NCBI GenBank assembly: GCA_003255025.1
Contig: QANY01009387.1
Location: 2,542,001 to 2,606,000 of the forward strand
Reading direction: 5' to 3'
Length of the DNA stretch: 64,000 nucleotides
DNA from: Datisca glomerata
Lineage: Eukaryota; Streptophyta; Magnoliopsida; Cucurbitales; Datiscaceae
The stretch's first letter is position 1. Every line of letters starts with the position of its first letter. Shown one piece after another: positions 46,888-58,870 of the stretch. Position numbers and translations under genes: made by a program. The notes under the pieces are model-generated. The model saw only the letters and a program-made list of their open reading frames with translations, searched no databases and was not told where the DNA came from.

Positions 46888-47606
46888 TGTTTTAGCCAAA
46901 AACTGCCACAGTACAAGTGTGGGGATCCTCTTAACTGGGGGAGTTTGTTAGAGTGATGTTATGTGAGTTTCTTACTCTTTATGGATAGCGTAGTCTCTTT
47001 CCTGGCTAGGGCTTCTCACGGCTTCAACGGCTGCAAAACACAGGAAACTGGGGGTGGTCGCCTTTGATGCCTAAGTCAGTCATTTGTCAATATTTTGGTA
47101 TAATTTTCTTAGGAGAAAATGAGCATACATTTTTTGTTAATACATCGATATATTTATACACAAGTTCTTGTGTAGGAGGATGAGTGTCGAAGAAGCCTTC
47201 AAAGGCGTGTTGGGGAAGTTTCCTGGGACAAAAACCTATCTTAAGTGGCTCTGATTGGATGAAAAGGAGGCGACCTTTGACATAAAGCTAACGGATATTA
47301 AATGTCGATGTGCCTGTGAGGTGATCAGGCGGAGGCTATCATGTAATTTTATCACTGCGATTGGACCAGTTGGATGTTCAGGCTTAAAAGGGAGTGTCAC
47401 ATCGGTCGTTACCCTTAGTGGGTCTTCATGAGTTCTTACCCTTTCCTTTCCTTGAGCTCGAGTTTGTACAACCCGAGATCTCTTGAGACTGGCTGAGTGA
47501 GGTCAATCCTCCTCCTTGGGAACTTTCCATCGTCTTAAGCTTCTCAATATGATGTGTCGCAACACATGTTGTTGCGCCATTGAGGATTGAAAAAACACAC
47601 ATAACA
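46888..47606 (-). repeat. Tat-like 5' LTR (right copy)
   Basis: Begins TGTTTTAGCCAAAAACTGCC and ends CACATAACA before ATATC. It shares AGAAGCCTTCAAAGGC, GATGCCTAAGTCAGTCATTT and CTGGCTGAGTGAGGTC with the left copy. A TATA-like sequence on the minus strand lies near 47,150. Confidence 0.88.
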
Positions 47607-47611
47607 ATATC

Positions 47612-48116
47612 ATTTGAAATTTTTATTTGGTTAAATAGCAATAAATATTAAAAAATTAGAAGAATAGCCACGTTCTTAACATTAATAAAATTAAAAACAA
47701 CATTTACCACACTACATATTAGAAAAGTGCCATAAATTTTATTTTAGTTAACAACTATATTAAATAACTTATAAATTTTGAAGTATCTAATAAATCGTGG
47801 CAGACACTTTTTTTGTTTATAAATTAGTCATATTATTTTGAAATATCTAATGAATCGTGGTAAATTCAAAATTTCATTTAGCAGAAATCAGTCCTAATTA
47901 AACTAAGTTATATTTGACAAATTTATACATAAAAGTCGATATGTAACAGCTTTCAATCTACTGAAAGTTGCCGAAAATTACTCAGATTTGTGTAGTTTGT
48001 ATTTTTAAAAATATATTTAAACTATGGTTAAAAAACTCGCTTACCCCATTTCGACACATGTTCTTCCTTCTGTTTCCATCAAATCCAATCAACTTCATTC
48101 ACTACACAATCCCCAT
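47612..48116. other. AT-rich spacer
   Basis: No gene. A stretch resembling TTTTGAAGTATCTAATAAATC occurs at about 47,777 and again at about 47,839, suggesting a short, diverged tandem duplication. Confidence 0.5.
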
Positions 48117-50571
48117 TAGGGGTGCAAGTCAAACTGAGAAAACCGACCAAACCGCATGAAGTGGACCAAACTGATGTAGTTCAGCCTGTTTTTACACTTC
48201 TGGCGGTTTGGTTTGGTTCTATCAGTTAAAAATAATTGTGGTTCATTTTGGTGATTTTTGTGAAAAAACCACACCGAACCGAACCATACTTATATATATA
48301 TACCTCTATAATTTACTCTTCTCCTCACAACTCACATCCAGACCTAACCCTATCTACCCTAATCGAAGGACAACTCGAGAGACAGGAGAGGCGACTGCTC
48401 AGTAGTGCCATGCCCGCTGCTCTCGACGATGGAGGAGTGGTACCTGCTCTGATCGACTGCTCATGATGATGAATGAGTGACACCTACTCTGCTTGGCTTC
48501 TTGAGAGACGAAGGAGTGACACCTGTTTCCTTGACTGCTCGACGACGAAGGAGATATCTGTTTGCTCGACTGCTCGACGATGAAAGAGAAGTCTATTTGC
48601 TCGATTGTTGACGACGAAGGCGAGATCTGGTATACTCTCTCTCTGTATCTCTCTTCTTTATGTATGAATTTTAGTTTGTATCTAATCATCGCTGACTCGA
48701 CTGAATAGTGGATTTGCTCATGGTTGGATTATATATTAAGGATCTGATTATATATTAATGATATTAATGAGATGTATGCTTGTCTGAAGTTATTGGAATG
48801 TCTGCTTGCTTTATCCGAACTTATTTGGATGTCTGCTTGTATGACTATGTGGTTTATAAATCTAGTTTGATTTAATGACTCTCAGTTAATGATTTTCTAT
48901 ATGGGAAAATCGAAGATGAAAAAATCTACCTTTGGTTCAAAGTCTCCTGAATTGCCACCGAGACCTCTAACAGTGTGTAGAGAAAATCATCTAGGGAGCC
49001 TTCAATTGTTTGGGATTCATTTACTAAAAATGAACCTGATGAAGAAAGTAATGTACCATCAATATGTGATTATTGCTAACAAGTTTTCAAATCTCATAGA
49101 CACAATGGGGCCTCAAGTATGCTAGGACCCATGGATATATGCAAAAAGAATCCAAATATGTTTCTTGATCCTAAATAAAATACTTTAGGTTTTGAAATTA
49201 AGAAGGAGGTTGGTGGTTCACAAACTTGTAATTTGGTTGCTAGTTATAGTGAGGATAGATGTAGAAAGGCACTTGCAAAGTTCATTATCCAAACTGATCT
49301 ACCATTTAAAGTTGTTGAGGTTGATTCTTTTTGTGACTATAGTTATACTTTGCAACCCAAATTTAATGTTCCACCACGGGTTACGGTTGCTAAAGATTGC
49401 TTCCAACTACACTTAGATGAGAAGAAAAAACTACAAAGCTTCTTTAAGAAATCAAATCAAAGAGTTTGTCTTACCACAAACACATGAACATCTATTCAAA
49501 ATTTTAACTATATGGTGTTAACTGCTCACTATATTGACAAAGACTGGAGTTTACAAAAGAGAATTATGAACTTTTGTTTAATTTCTAGTCATAAAAGATA
49601 GACAATAGGTTTGCAAAGTTGAGAACTGTTTGCATGAATGGGGTATTGATAGAGTTTTTACTGTAACTGTTGATAATGCCGGTGTGAATAATGTTGCAGT
49701 GACTGATTTGAAAAGAAATATGAAAAAGTGGAATGAGATGGTGAGTTTTGACATATTAGATGTTGTGCACACAATGTAAACTTAATTTTATCTGACGGTT
49801 TGAAAGATCTCCATAGATCTATCGTTAGGATCCACAATGTTGTAAGATATGTGAGGTCCTCGCCGACTAGATTAGTTAAGTTTAAGGCTTGTGTTGAGGC
49901 AGTGAAGATTTCCTCCAAAATCCTTTTGTGCCTAGATTGTCCCACTAGATGGAACTCAACTTATATAATGTTGGAGGCTGCTGAAAAGTTTCAAAATGAT
50001 TTTTAAAGACTCAAGAAGCAAGATGCACAATACTCCATGGATTATCTTGGAGATGGAGGGAAAGAATGTGGGCCTCCTAGTTATGATGATTGGAATAATG
50101 CTCATGTCTTTATTTAGTTTTTGAAAGTATTCTATGAAATGACTGTAAGACTTTCTAGTTCTTTGCATGTGTGTTCAAATGGATTCTTTCAAGTGCTTTG
50201 TAAGATTGAAAGTCTGATTCGAAAGTATTCTAAAATTGATTATTTTTTCAGTAATATGACATCTAGCATGAAAATGAAGTTTGATAAGTATTGGGAAAGT
50301 TTTGTGAAAGTGAACTCTTTATTATTTGTAGCTATTGTGCTTGATCCACGGTTGAAAATGAAGTTCATTGATTATTGTTTTTCAATTTTGAATGATGTTA
50401 GTATCGCTAAAGAGTCAACAAAGAAGGTTAAGTTGGTTTTGAGAACATTATTTTAGGCATATAAGGGTGATGTAATGATAGAAGTCAAAGATACATCATC
50501 TTCTCAACATATGGTTCGAGATGATGAAGAAGAGTTTGACTTGAAAATGGAACACTAAAAGAATTGACTGT
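48117..50571 (+). mobile_element. hAT transposon, 3' truncated
   Basis: The left end TAGGGGTGCAAGTCAAACTG is a hAT-type terminus (usual CAGGGGTG). It is followed by the GGTTCGGTTTGG/CCGAACCGAACC-type subterminal repeats frequent in plant hAT elements (about 48,200-48,290). The transposase gene follows. No matching right terminus was found before or after the plastid DNA that begins at about 50,572, so the element was broken there and its 3' end lost. Confidence 0.8.
48890..50560 (+). pseudogene. hAT transposase (BED zinc finger, RICESLEEPER-like), broken
   Basis: BED-type finger: IVWDSFTKNEPDEES, SICDYC and GASSMLGPMDIC, with a stop between (about 49,000-49,150). Then EDRCRKALAKFIIQTDLPFKVVE, YTLQPKFNVPPRVTVAKDC and RVCLTTNT-stop-TS, where Trp is usual. 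Next are EWGIDRVFTVTVDNAGVNN, the hAT catalytic-region block with DNA, and IVRIHNVVRYVRSSP, LDCPTRWNSTYIML, then ESLLRKYSKIDYFF-like and LLFVAIVLDPRLKMKFIDY. The C-terminal hATC dimerisation segment is missing because the element ends at the plastid junction. Frames change at least four times, so it is inactive. Confidence 0.88.
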
Positions 50572-50800
50572 TGAGCTGTATGAGGTAGGAAACTCTCAAG
50601 TACGGTTCTAAGGGAAGGAATTTACCTGCCTATTCCGACCAGGGAGAACAAGCCATTCGACAGGGAGATTCTGAAATTGCGGAGGCTTGGTTCAATCAAG
50701 ACGCTGAGTATTGGAAACAAGCTATAGCACTTGCTCCTGGTAATTATATTAAAGCACAGAATTGGTTGAAGATCACAAGGTGTTTCGAATAAGAAAATTC
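50572..50800 (+). pseudogene. ycf3: plastid ycf3 intron 2 end and exon 3
   Basis: Begins with the end of a group II intron: GAGCTGTATGAGGTAGGAAA and GTACGGTTCTAAGGG look like domain V. The last exon follows (about 50,625-50,792): [40 protein letters not shown] and WLKITRCFE with TAA at 50,790. The protein is the photosystem I assembly factor Ycf3, a TPR protein. Only this last exon is present, so the copy is dead. Confidence 0.93.
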
Positions 50801-51129
50801 TTTTTTGTATTCTATTTATTATATTATTTAAATATTATTTTAATTTCTTATTATTAAGATTTTCATTTCATAACTATTTTCAATATTTCAATATTCATTT
50901 TTTCAATTTTATATTTCTATTTTCGATAATTTTTTTATTTTTTTATAGATTATAGAAATGAATTTCTAGTTTATAAAAATATTCTAGTTTTTTTTTCTAG
51001 TATTATTTCGAAAAAGAAATATGTTTTTATATTTGTTTTATCTTTAAAATGAAAATTATATAATTCATTTTAATTTTTGTTGTCCTCATCAGTCAAATAA
51101 AAGGGATCATTTCTATGGTAAGAACCAAT
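50801..51129. other. AT-rich stretch within the plastid insertion
   Basis: Between the ycf3 and clpP similarities. It may be plastid spacer downstream of ycf3 or a clpP-region spacer/intron; I could not decide where the junction lies. Confidence 0.45.
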
Positions 51130-51890
51130 CAAAGAATTTCATTATATCCCTTCTAAGATCGTTCTATTTCGTCTGATATTTCTAGGGGTAAACGATGGCC
51201 AAGAGGTTAATAGCGAGATCTCAAATCAACTTATTGGTCTTATGGTATATCTCATTATAGAGGATGATACCAAAGATCTTTATTTATTTATAAACTCTCC
51301 CGGCGACTGGGTAATACCCGGAGTAGCTATTTATGATACTATGCAATTTGTGCAACTATATGTACAGACAATATGCATGGGATTAGCCGCTTCAATGGGA
51401 TCTTTTATTCTAGTTGGAGGAAAAATTACCAAACGTCTAGCATTCCCTCACGCTTGGCGCCAATGAGTTTTTTATTTGAGACACAATTTGAGACAAAAAA
51501 GAAAACTATGCCTTCGCCATATCAAATATGAATATTAAGTAATAATAGCATGACACTTTGAATTCGATATCAGAATTTTTTTTTCTTTTTTTTTCTAAAA
51601 AATTAGATTATGTATCGAAAGAGGAGTATGAGAGAAAAGACATTTATAATTTTATCTGATCTATCGGAAGGCCTCTTTCAGCGTCACAAACTTTTTTGTT
51701 TTCACAACGGAAGGCTCTTAACAATATTTAGATTATGAAAGAATACGAAAAAAAAAGATTTTTTATCATTATTTATTTTAATTTGAAAGACAAAAGAAAT
51801 TTTGGGATTGCTGAATAAAAGACGAAATAATAAAGCAACGGAGCCATCATAGTATTTTTAAATTATTTCAAAATAAAAGGAAGGGTGGTT
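51130..51890 (+). pseudogene. clpP: plastid clpP exon 2 with flanking intron sequence
   Basis: From 51,197: [80 protein letters not shown] and AFPHA. The serine of AASMGS, the catalytic residue of the Clp protease, is present. Changes from the usual plastid protein include GG to GD and RPDV to QLYV. After the exon (51,460) the sequence to about 51,890 looks like clpP intron 2 (TTTGGGATTGCTGAATAAAA at 51,801). Exons 1 and 3 are absent. Confidence 0.92.
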
Positions 51891-51893
51891 AGG

Positions 51894-52510
<617 letters not shown>

Positions 52511-52891
52511 TTAAGCTTCTTATAATAATTAATAACTACTTAAATATGGTGATGATGATAACAATCGTGGAAATGGATTTCAAATTATCTTATGGTGTAT
52601 CTCCAGTTTAATGGAGTTAGTTTCATCAACTATGGTGATTTAATGGAATCCTACATAGTCAAATATGGTCTAATCCTAAATTTTAGAGACTGTATGAGCG
52701 AATTTAACATATGAAATTTGACAAATTTGAAAAAAATAAAAGGAAAAACATATTAACTAAATAAAATCTGAAACATTTTTAGTCAAACTGATTAATTGAA
52801 AAACAAATGTATTATGAGTATAAAAAGGGGTCAAACTGAAATGATTATTCTCTTAATAATTATTATATATGGTCATAAGACAAATTCCGTT
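52511..52891. other. spacer between plastid insertion and SINE
   Basis: AT-rich, no gene. No hAT right end is present here. Confidence 0.5.
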
Positions 52892-53042
52892 AAATGCTAT
52901 AAATATTTTTTTTTCAAAAGTTACATTATAAATTTTAAGGGGAATGAGAGAATATTATTTGAAACCACGATCTCTACGGTATGAGTGTGGAGGCTTAATC
53001 AATTGCGTTAACCTAACTTGTCAAATGCTGTAAATATTTTTT
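52892..53042 (-). mobile_element. complete SINE with 20-bp target-site duplication
   Basis: Body 52,912-53,022 on the minus strand: GTTAACGCAATTGATTAAGC (A-box region), CCTCCACACTCATACC, then ATCGTGGTTTCAAATAATAT (B box, decayed) and ATTTATAATGTAACTTTTG plus A-run. Direct repeats AAATGCTATAAATATTTTTT (52,892-52,911) and AAATGCTGTAAATATTTTTT (53,023-53,042) differ at one base. This copy defines the family's full length, about 110 bp. Confidence 0.88.
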
Positions 53043-53060
53043 AAGAAATGAAAAAAATTG

Positions 53061-53309
53061 TTAAGTTTTTTTTATCAGAAACAAGGAAATTTTATTAAAA
53101 GAGAGAAGCGTATACATAAAGGTGATTTGAAACCACCATTAGTAAAATGTTTGTCCCTATCCACTAAAGAGGAAGTGGCATGGGGCTTAATAAGGGAGTT
53201 ACTAATTATACAGCTCTGATCAATGTTATACTTAGCGATAACGTCAACAACTGTATTACAATCTCTACTTATCAAATTAACTGTAAAATTTAGAAAATTA
53301 TTGAAGGAA
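53061..53309 (-). mobile_element. LINE 3' end, distal half of a CACTA-split LINE
   Basis: The minus strand reads LISRDCNTVVDVIAKYNIDQ, SCIISNSLIKPHATSSLVDR, the C-terminus of the RNase H domain in plant LINEs, and ends in an A-run (T-run at 53,061-53,068). Its upstream part continues across the CACTA element at 58,551. Related to the fragment at 2969-3180. Confidence 0.8.
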
Positions 53310-53629
53310 CAATACTATAATTTTGGTTTTGGATGACATCTACATCTTTAATACAATGACAGCTCTATAAAATCTGTCAAATGAAAATAGTGTAGGGGTA
53401 GGATAATTCGGGTAAGATGACAGCTCAAAAATTAGCTGTCATAAATGTGTTCTCTACTATGACAGCTAATTTTTGGGTTGTCAATATAACTTCTTATTAT
53501 GACAGTGGAAAAAAATATGTCATTGTTTTAAGGTGTAAAAAATTTACTATTTATCCAAAAAACGTCACACTATATAATCAATCTAAACCTAATTTTAGGT
53601 TTACTTTGTCATTTTTATCTTCTCGTTTT

Positions 53630-53945
53630 ACAGAGCGGCGACTGTCTCTGGTTACTCTCTCTCCCTCTCCCTCTCTCAATCGAAACTAGAATTTCTCATA
53701 AATGCCAGCTCGATTCAGACATGAAGGCCTCAATTTTGAAATCAAGCCATCAGATCTGCCCCGAGCCCTTGCCTCGCCTCTCAAAAATGCCCTAGCAGCT
53801 TCGATTCAGACATGAAGGCCTTAGTTTTGAAGCCAAGCCATCAATCTACCCCAATCCCAATCTCTCTCTCTCTCACCTGAAGCTCGTGAAGCTCCCATCG
53901 AAGCTGCCCTAAAGCTTGCGTAGCTCCCCACGAAAACATGCGAGT
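53630..53945 (+). other. captured leader-like region with 90-bp duplication
   Basis: GC- and CT-rich sequence typical of a gene's 5' end. A segment TCGATTCAGACATGAAGGCC to AAGCCATCA occurs at 53,710-53,752 and again, diverged, at 53,793-53,842. It lies about 1 kb upstream of the synthetase-like exons and may be the leader of the captured gene. Confidence 0.5.
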
Positions 53946-54787
53946 TGTGAGTTACCATTGTTTACTTCATTGGTTCCTTTATTCCTCTATTTTGTCTCTA
54001 ACTCTCATTTTCAATATTTGGATCTGAAAGATTTTGAGAATTAGGTTTCTTTTAATTATGAGTTATGGTTGGTGAGTTTCCTTAATTACTTTCTACAATT
54101 TATGATGAAGGGAATGCTAGGTTTCAAGATGGATTTGAAACGGATATGTTGTTACCTCTAGTATTTCGTTGAACGCGAGAAGAATTTTCATCGATTTGTT
54201 ATAGTGGTTCTACAATCAGTAGTTTATAAGGGTGGCAATGTGGGATCCCATGGTAGTGACTTGGTGCTTATACATATATATGATAATTCAACAATGGAAG
54301 ATTATAAGTAGATTCTTCGCGGGAACTTTCCGTAGTTTTAACATTTTCCCATCTATTTCCCTGGAAGTATACTTCTTCATGAATAGATATTTATTTTTCA
54401 AGAAAGTTAGACCCAATTTGTTTTGGGGCTTAGGGAATGCATACTCATATTTATATTGTTTGTCAATGTATTCACCAACACTCACTTTTTGCTGCTCTAT
54501 TTTTTTAATGTTCAAGCATACCTCTCTAACCCAGCATCTGGTACTTATAGGTTTTCCGTGCTAGTCCATTTCCATGGTTCTATTTCACTACCTTGTTTGC
54601 AATGATATAGTGTGAAAATGCAAGGATAAAGTAAAAAAAGATCTAAGTTTTTGTGTTTTCTTATTTTTCTATCATTTTGTCTTTATTATTCTATATGCTT
54701 ATGGATTACTGGTTAATAAATTGTTGATTGCAAGCCTTGTCTTTTTAAATTATCAATTTCTTACTCTGTGATTGTTGAAATGTGTAG

Positions 54788-55500
54788 GACATTAAGAAGG
54801 AGACGTGGGTTCTTACTGATGAGAGCAAGGCCTATGTCGTTGTCGGGTCTCTGGAAGTGCAACTATTCCTGGCTTCTATTTCCATGGTTCTATTTCCCTA
54901 AGGGCATCCCAAAAGAAGAGTTGCAGGTGATTACTTCTCTTGTTTTAAAAATTAAATGGATTGCATATTAATGAATCTTGCAAAAAATTATATGTGATCA
55001 AATATAGTGATTTATGTCTAAACTAAATTTATGGTGGTACTTGGGACCTGAGGATTTCATACCGAAATCAGGTTTTTTCCACGTCTGAATTAGTATTAAT
55101 ATGTAGTATCTTATGGTTTTCCTCTAACATCCGGTCAAAAATGCATATATCGGTGCAAAAAAAACTAGACCCTCCAGTTTTCAAAATTGGTTGTGCCCAG
55201 GCAGCAAAAAATCGACCGGTGATGGGAAAGTAGCTAGTATCCAGAAAGGTGGGATGCTTCCCCTGTGGCTATGCATGTAATTGAAAATGCTGGTTATAAT
55301 AATATATTTTTTCTTGTCAAACTGCTATGTGATTTTATACTTGAACATATTTTGATATAACCTGTATTTTCTCCCCGAATATCATCTCTGAAGCTCTCAT
55401 CTTTCCTTGTGATAACCATGTAATTCTTTCTTGCTGTAGGTCCAACATGTCAATGATAAGGTAAAAAGTTTACTTTTGCGGATAAATGATGGACATGTGA
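54788..55500 (+). pseudogene. captured fragment of phenylalanyl-tRNA synthetase alpha chain
   Basis: Three exon-like pieces retain order and splice sites. Exon a (54,788-54,926; AG before, GT after): DIKKETWVLTDESKAYVVVG, SLEVQLFLA and, after a damaged stretch, IPKEELQ. Exon b (about 55,157-55,248): KKLDPPVFKIGCAQAAKNRP, VMGK-stop-LVSRK, followed by GTGGGA. Exon c (55,440-about 55,500, after TGTAG): VQHVNDKVKSLLLRINDG. Together these match the N-terminal, tRNA-contacting region of the cytosolic enzyme that charges tRNA-Phe. The catalytic core is absent, and stops plus a lost AG acceptor before exon b make it a pseudogene. Retained introns show DNA-level capture, not retroposition. Confidence 0.8.
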
Positions 55501-58185
55501 CAATTTGCTTAGTGATTTTAGTAATTAGCATCGTATTTCTCTTATCTTAAATGCCTGTGCACCCATATCTTTGTAAACTTTTTCAGTTTTGAGCTTCAAT
55601 TGTGGATTGATTCTCATGTTTAAGTAGGATGTTATTGATGCACATCATTAGCAACTTTACATGTGTCTCTTGTAATACTTTTTAACGATACCAGAATCAG
55701 GTCACAAGAAATGTAGTTGTCTAATAAGTTAATTAATTGATGTTGAGACTTGGAACTGGTATTTTTGCTATTGTAATTATGTATATGCAATAAAAGATGA
55801 TATGCTTTTTAGAACCACAATTGTGGTTCTCATTACAAAATTGGGTACCTAGAATGGAAACATATTATTGGTTAAAGAAATAATTGGAAGTCGTGCATCG
55901 CATTACTGAAATATAAAAATTAAGTTGATTAGAAGATCATAGTTTCAGTTTCCTATGAAAAAATAAGAAGAGCTAACATTTACTCACTTGAATTATGAAC
56001 AATCACATGCTGAGAAGATTATTGAAGCGTTTGATAGATGATCATGTTTTTTTATTTCATGATATAGTACTTTACTTGTATTTTAATATTGCCTAGGCCT
56101 TATTTCTTGGACACATAACCTTGTTTAAATGGGGGGAAAAGATGGAAATGTGTGATTGCAAGAGTCATTGTATAGAATGCAAAAGAGGGTATGTGAATCC
56201 CACCAATTATGTTGGCTTCAAGTTTCCCTCCCACAAATTCCCATACAAAAAATGTTTCAATATGATTTCAGGAAATCTATCTAAAAATTTGCAGCATCGG
56301 TGCATCTAAACAAATATGATAATCTCATTCTCAGTAATCGTACATAACAATCCCTAGAGTATAGGAGAAATATTGGCTTTAAGTTTGAGAACACTATAGA
56401 TTACATGTTAATAGTTCTTATGTACTGCTTGCGTTTTATCTTCCTACCATTTGCTAAATTTACTTGGTAGCTAATGTAAGGCGTCTTGAATTTCAGGCTT
56501 GAAGAACTTCAAGTTTTGGATATCAAGCTTCTGTATGGTTGTTTAAAACCCATTATTATGGTTCTATACCAGGTCCCTGTTTTCCATTCACACGTCCATG
56601 ATCTCATGAAGTATTGTTTTAGCTTATTCTTTTTACACTTAGAAGTATGGTTATCGGTAAAGTCCTTGTATGACTTCTTTACCTTTCTTAGAATGATGTC
56701 GTCTGTCAGGATACTAGAGGTCCCCATTAACATGCAGCCATAGGCTGGCACATGAATGGATGGACCTATTTCACATTTAAACCTAAACATGGTTTCAAAT
56801 ATGGTCATTAACAGCTAATAAGAACATCTTTGTGTGTATGATTTTTTCCTTCTTAATTATATTTGCACTCAACTCAACTTTTTCTTAGCCTGTTTTTTCA
56901 TTGGCATTTGCCTGTTTGGATAATATAAGTCAAATGTAATGTATAGCTAGTGGTTGTGTTAACATGTAAGAGAAGTGAGTGATCTTTTTAATTCTGCATA
57001 AATATAAGCAAAGAAAAAGAAGTAAGTGATCATTTTAATTTTGCATAACTATAAGAAAAGAAAAATAGTCTAGATTTTACATGTAAGAAATCTTTCAAGT
57101 AACAGAATTGAAAAATTCTATGAAAAAGTGCAATATAAGTAACTAAATTGAAAAATTCTTCTTCCTATTATTAGCATCATGCTCTTGTATATTTTCCCGT
57201 TCCCCTTCCATCTGCATATCATTTTCTTTTTCTATATTACCTGTCTTGGTCATTTATTTCTAACATGTTAATGCTTTTGCATCCAATCTCAACCTTGATA
57301 TGTTAGAATTTATTCCTTTCAGTTTCCCAACAAGAAACCTGGTTTGACAGAAAGGTTATTTTCTTCATACTGTGAGGCGAGTATTATCAGTTGTATATTA
57401 CTGATAAATGATTTTAGTTATATATATTTTTTCACTTATTTGTCTGTATATATTGCATGGATGTAATGCTAAAAAGTTTTTCTTCCTCATATAAGTTATT
57501 TTATTTAAATTCATTTGGAAGTTGTGTGTATCTCTTAAAGTTCAGATTTTTTTTTTTGCTATTGATTATAGGGAAGGTATATTTTGATGTAATTCAAGAA
57601 AAGAATCATATTATGTGTTTGAATCCTTAGGGTGTGTGTTGTGTAAAAACGTGAAAGAAAGCTCTAATGATTTATTTTTGATTGTTGTTAATAATTATTG
57701 TGAAAGAATTGTTAGATAATTATATGTTGAGACGTTTCCTATTTTGAAATATATCTTTTAGAATTATAATCATTATAATTTTTATTTTATTTTTATTATA
57801 TAATACAATGATTTTCTCTATCATGACCAACTTCATCTATACCTGTCATAACAAGTAATTTTGGCCTTCTAATTTGATGCTTTTAGAAGTTTCAATTATA
57901 TGATTTTCTTGTCAATTTTACTACAATTTTGCAATGAATTTGATTTTGTACTATATACTTAACTAAAGTATTATTTTGATCCACGGTTCTAGATTAAACT
58001 GAATGAATATTAGAATGAGTCGGCGTATTGGATTTTGTTAGTTGATGAAAAGTTGGAAGAAGAAACTCTGGGATGGCTATTTTTCTATACATTTTCTGAT
58101 AAAAAATTTGTTAATTTTAAAAGGAAAAATATTTTCTATTTCCTAAGCTTTTATTTAATTAAATAAATATTTTTTTTCTTTTCTG
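55501..58185. other. interior of the gene-capturing CACTA
   Basis: AT-rich, possibly including introns and more exons of captured genes. Frames at 56,121 (cysteine-rich CDCKSHCIECKRGYV) and 56,486 were inspected but not recognised. Confidence 0.4.
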
Positions 58186-58189
58186 AAAC

Positions 58190-58550
58190 TTTAGATGATG
58201 GGGATTCCCCGTCATCTATTTATTTTTAGCGGTACCTAAGATGACGGGGATTCCCTGTCATCTAAAGTCTACGTGGAGTAACTTTTGATGACGGGGAACC
58301 CTCGTCATCTATATGATTTTTGTGACGACTAAAATGACGGAGATTTCCCGTCATCTATCTACTTTTCGTGGTACCTACGATGATGGAGATTCCCCATCAT
58401 TGTACTCTCTTATAACGACGGTTTTTTTAAATGACTAAAGATAGTAGCCCAGCAGATGACAATCTGTCAGCCGTTAATATAGGGTTATGTAACCCTATTT
58501 TTGTCAATATAAGGTTTTACTCGTCATCTAACCCCGTTTTTGTAGTAGTG
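58190..58550. repeat. right subterminal repeats with CCCGTC palindromes
   Basis: GATGGGGATTCCCCGTCATC at 58,197, GATGACGGGGATTCCCTGTC near 58,240, GATGACGGGGAACCCTCGTC near 58,288, and diverged copies near 58,340 and 58,380. Each is an imperfect palindrome of about 20 bp spaced by about 45 bp. The nested CACTA at 18,182 carries the same motif. Confidence 0.85.
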
Positions 58551-58870
58551 GAAATCTTAATACGTTTGAAAAAAAAATTACAAGATGCCAAGGAGAGATA
58601 AAATTATCATTCAAGAAGTCAACTATTTTCCTTGAGTCACTTTCGATTTTAATGTTTAGTCAACCGTTTCTTTTTGCAAGCTCCAAACCATCTTCAATAG
58701 CTTTCAGCTCATCGTGGTAATGCTTCTACTGTATTTCTTGCTCACAGAAATATCAACAATGTTTCCCATAAAGTCATGCCCACTGAGGCATAGGACATGG
58801 GCAAAAAGAGGTGTCCACATTAAGTTTGATCCATCCAGAACAGGGGTGTCACAACAATATGGGAGAAATC
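58551..58870 (-). mobile_element. LINE RNase H segment, proximal half of a CACTA-split LINE
   Basis: The minus strand reads KLNVDTSFCP-like, then HYHDELKAIEDGLELAK, NIKIESDSRKIVDFLNDNF and SPWHLVIFFSNVLRF. These are the blocks of the RNase H domain in plant LINEs (first Asp, Glu in the helix, ESDS). The protein continues at 53,309 after the CACTA: NLISRDCNTVVDVIAK. The left edge is the GAA duplication. Confidence 0.72.

Larger units (their letters stand above)
42963..47606 (-). mobile_element. Tat/Gypsy-like LTR element lacking gag-pol
   Basis: Two direct repeats of 756 and 719 bp bracket 3.17 kb, with a 5-bp duplication ATATC (42,958-42,962 and 47,607-47,611). A primer-binding site TTGGCGCCGTC on the minus strand abuts the right LTR, so transcription runs right to left. 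No gag, protease, reverse transcriptase, RNase H or integrase motif could be found. The interior instead holds an array of about 80-bp repeats and weak plus-strand frames. The LTRs are clearly diverged (an estimated 15% or so), so it is older than the copia element. It is best viewed as a large non-autonomous derivative. Confidence 0.85.
53310..58550. mobile_element. 5.24-kb CACTA carrying host gene fragments
   Basis: Right end CCCGTTTTTGTAGTAGTG and left end CAATACTATAATTTTGGTTT are inverted with mismatches; GTTAGATGACGAG against TTTGGATGACATC continues the match. Flanked by GAA at 53,307-53,309 and 58,551-58,553. Subterminal repeats with GATGACGGGGATTCC/GGAATCCCCGTCATC palindromes fill 58,190-58,550. 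No transposase frame is present. The interior holds an intron-containing fragment resembling phenylalanyl-tRNA synthetase alpha. It inserted into a LINE RNase H region. Confidence 0.9.

Noticed and set aside
48399..48689. 96-codon minus-strand frame rich in Ser and Gln.
   Set aside because: Arises from tandem GACGACGAAGGAG-type repeats in the hAT 5' region.
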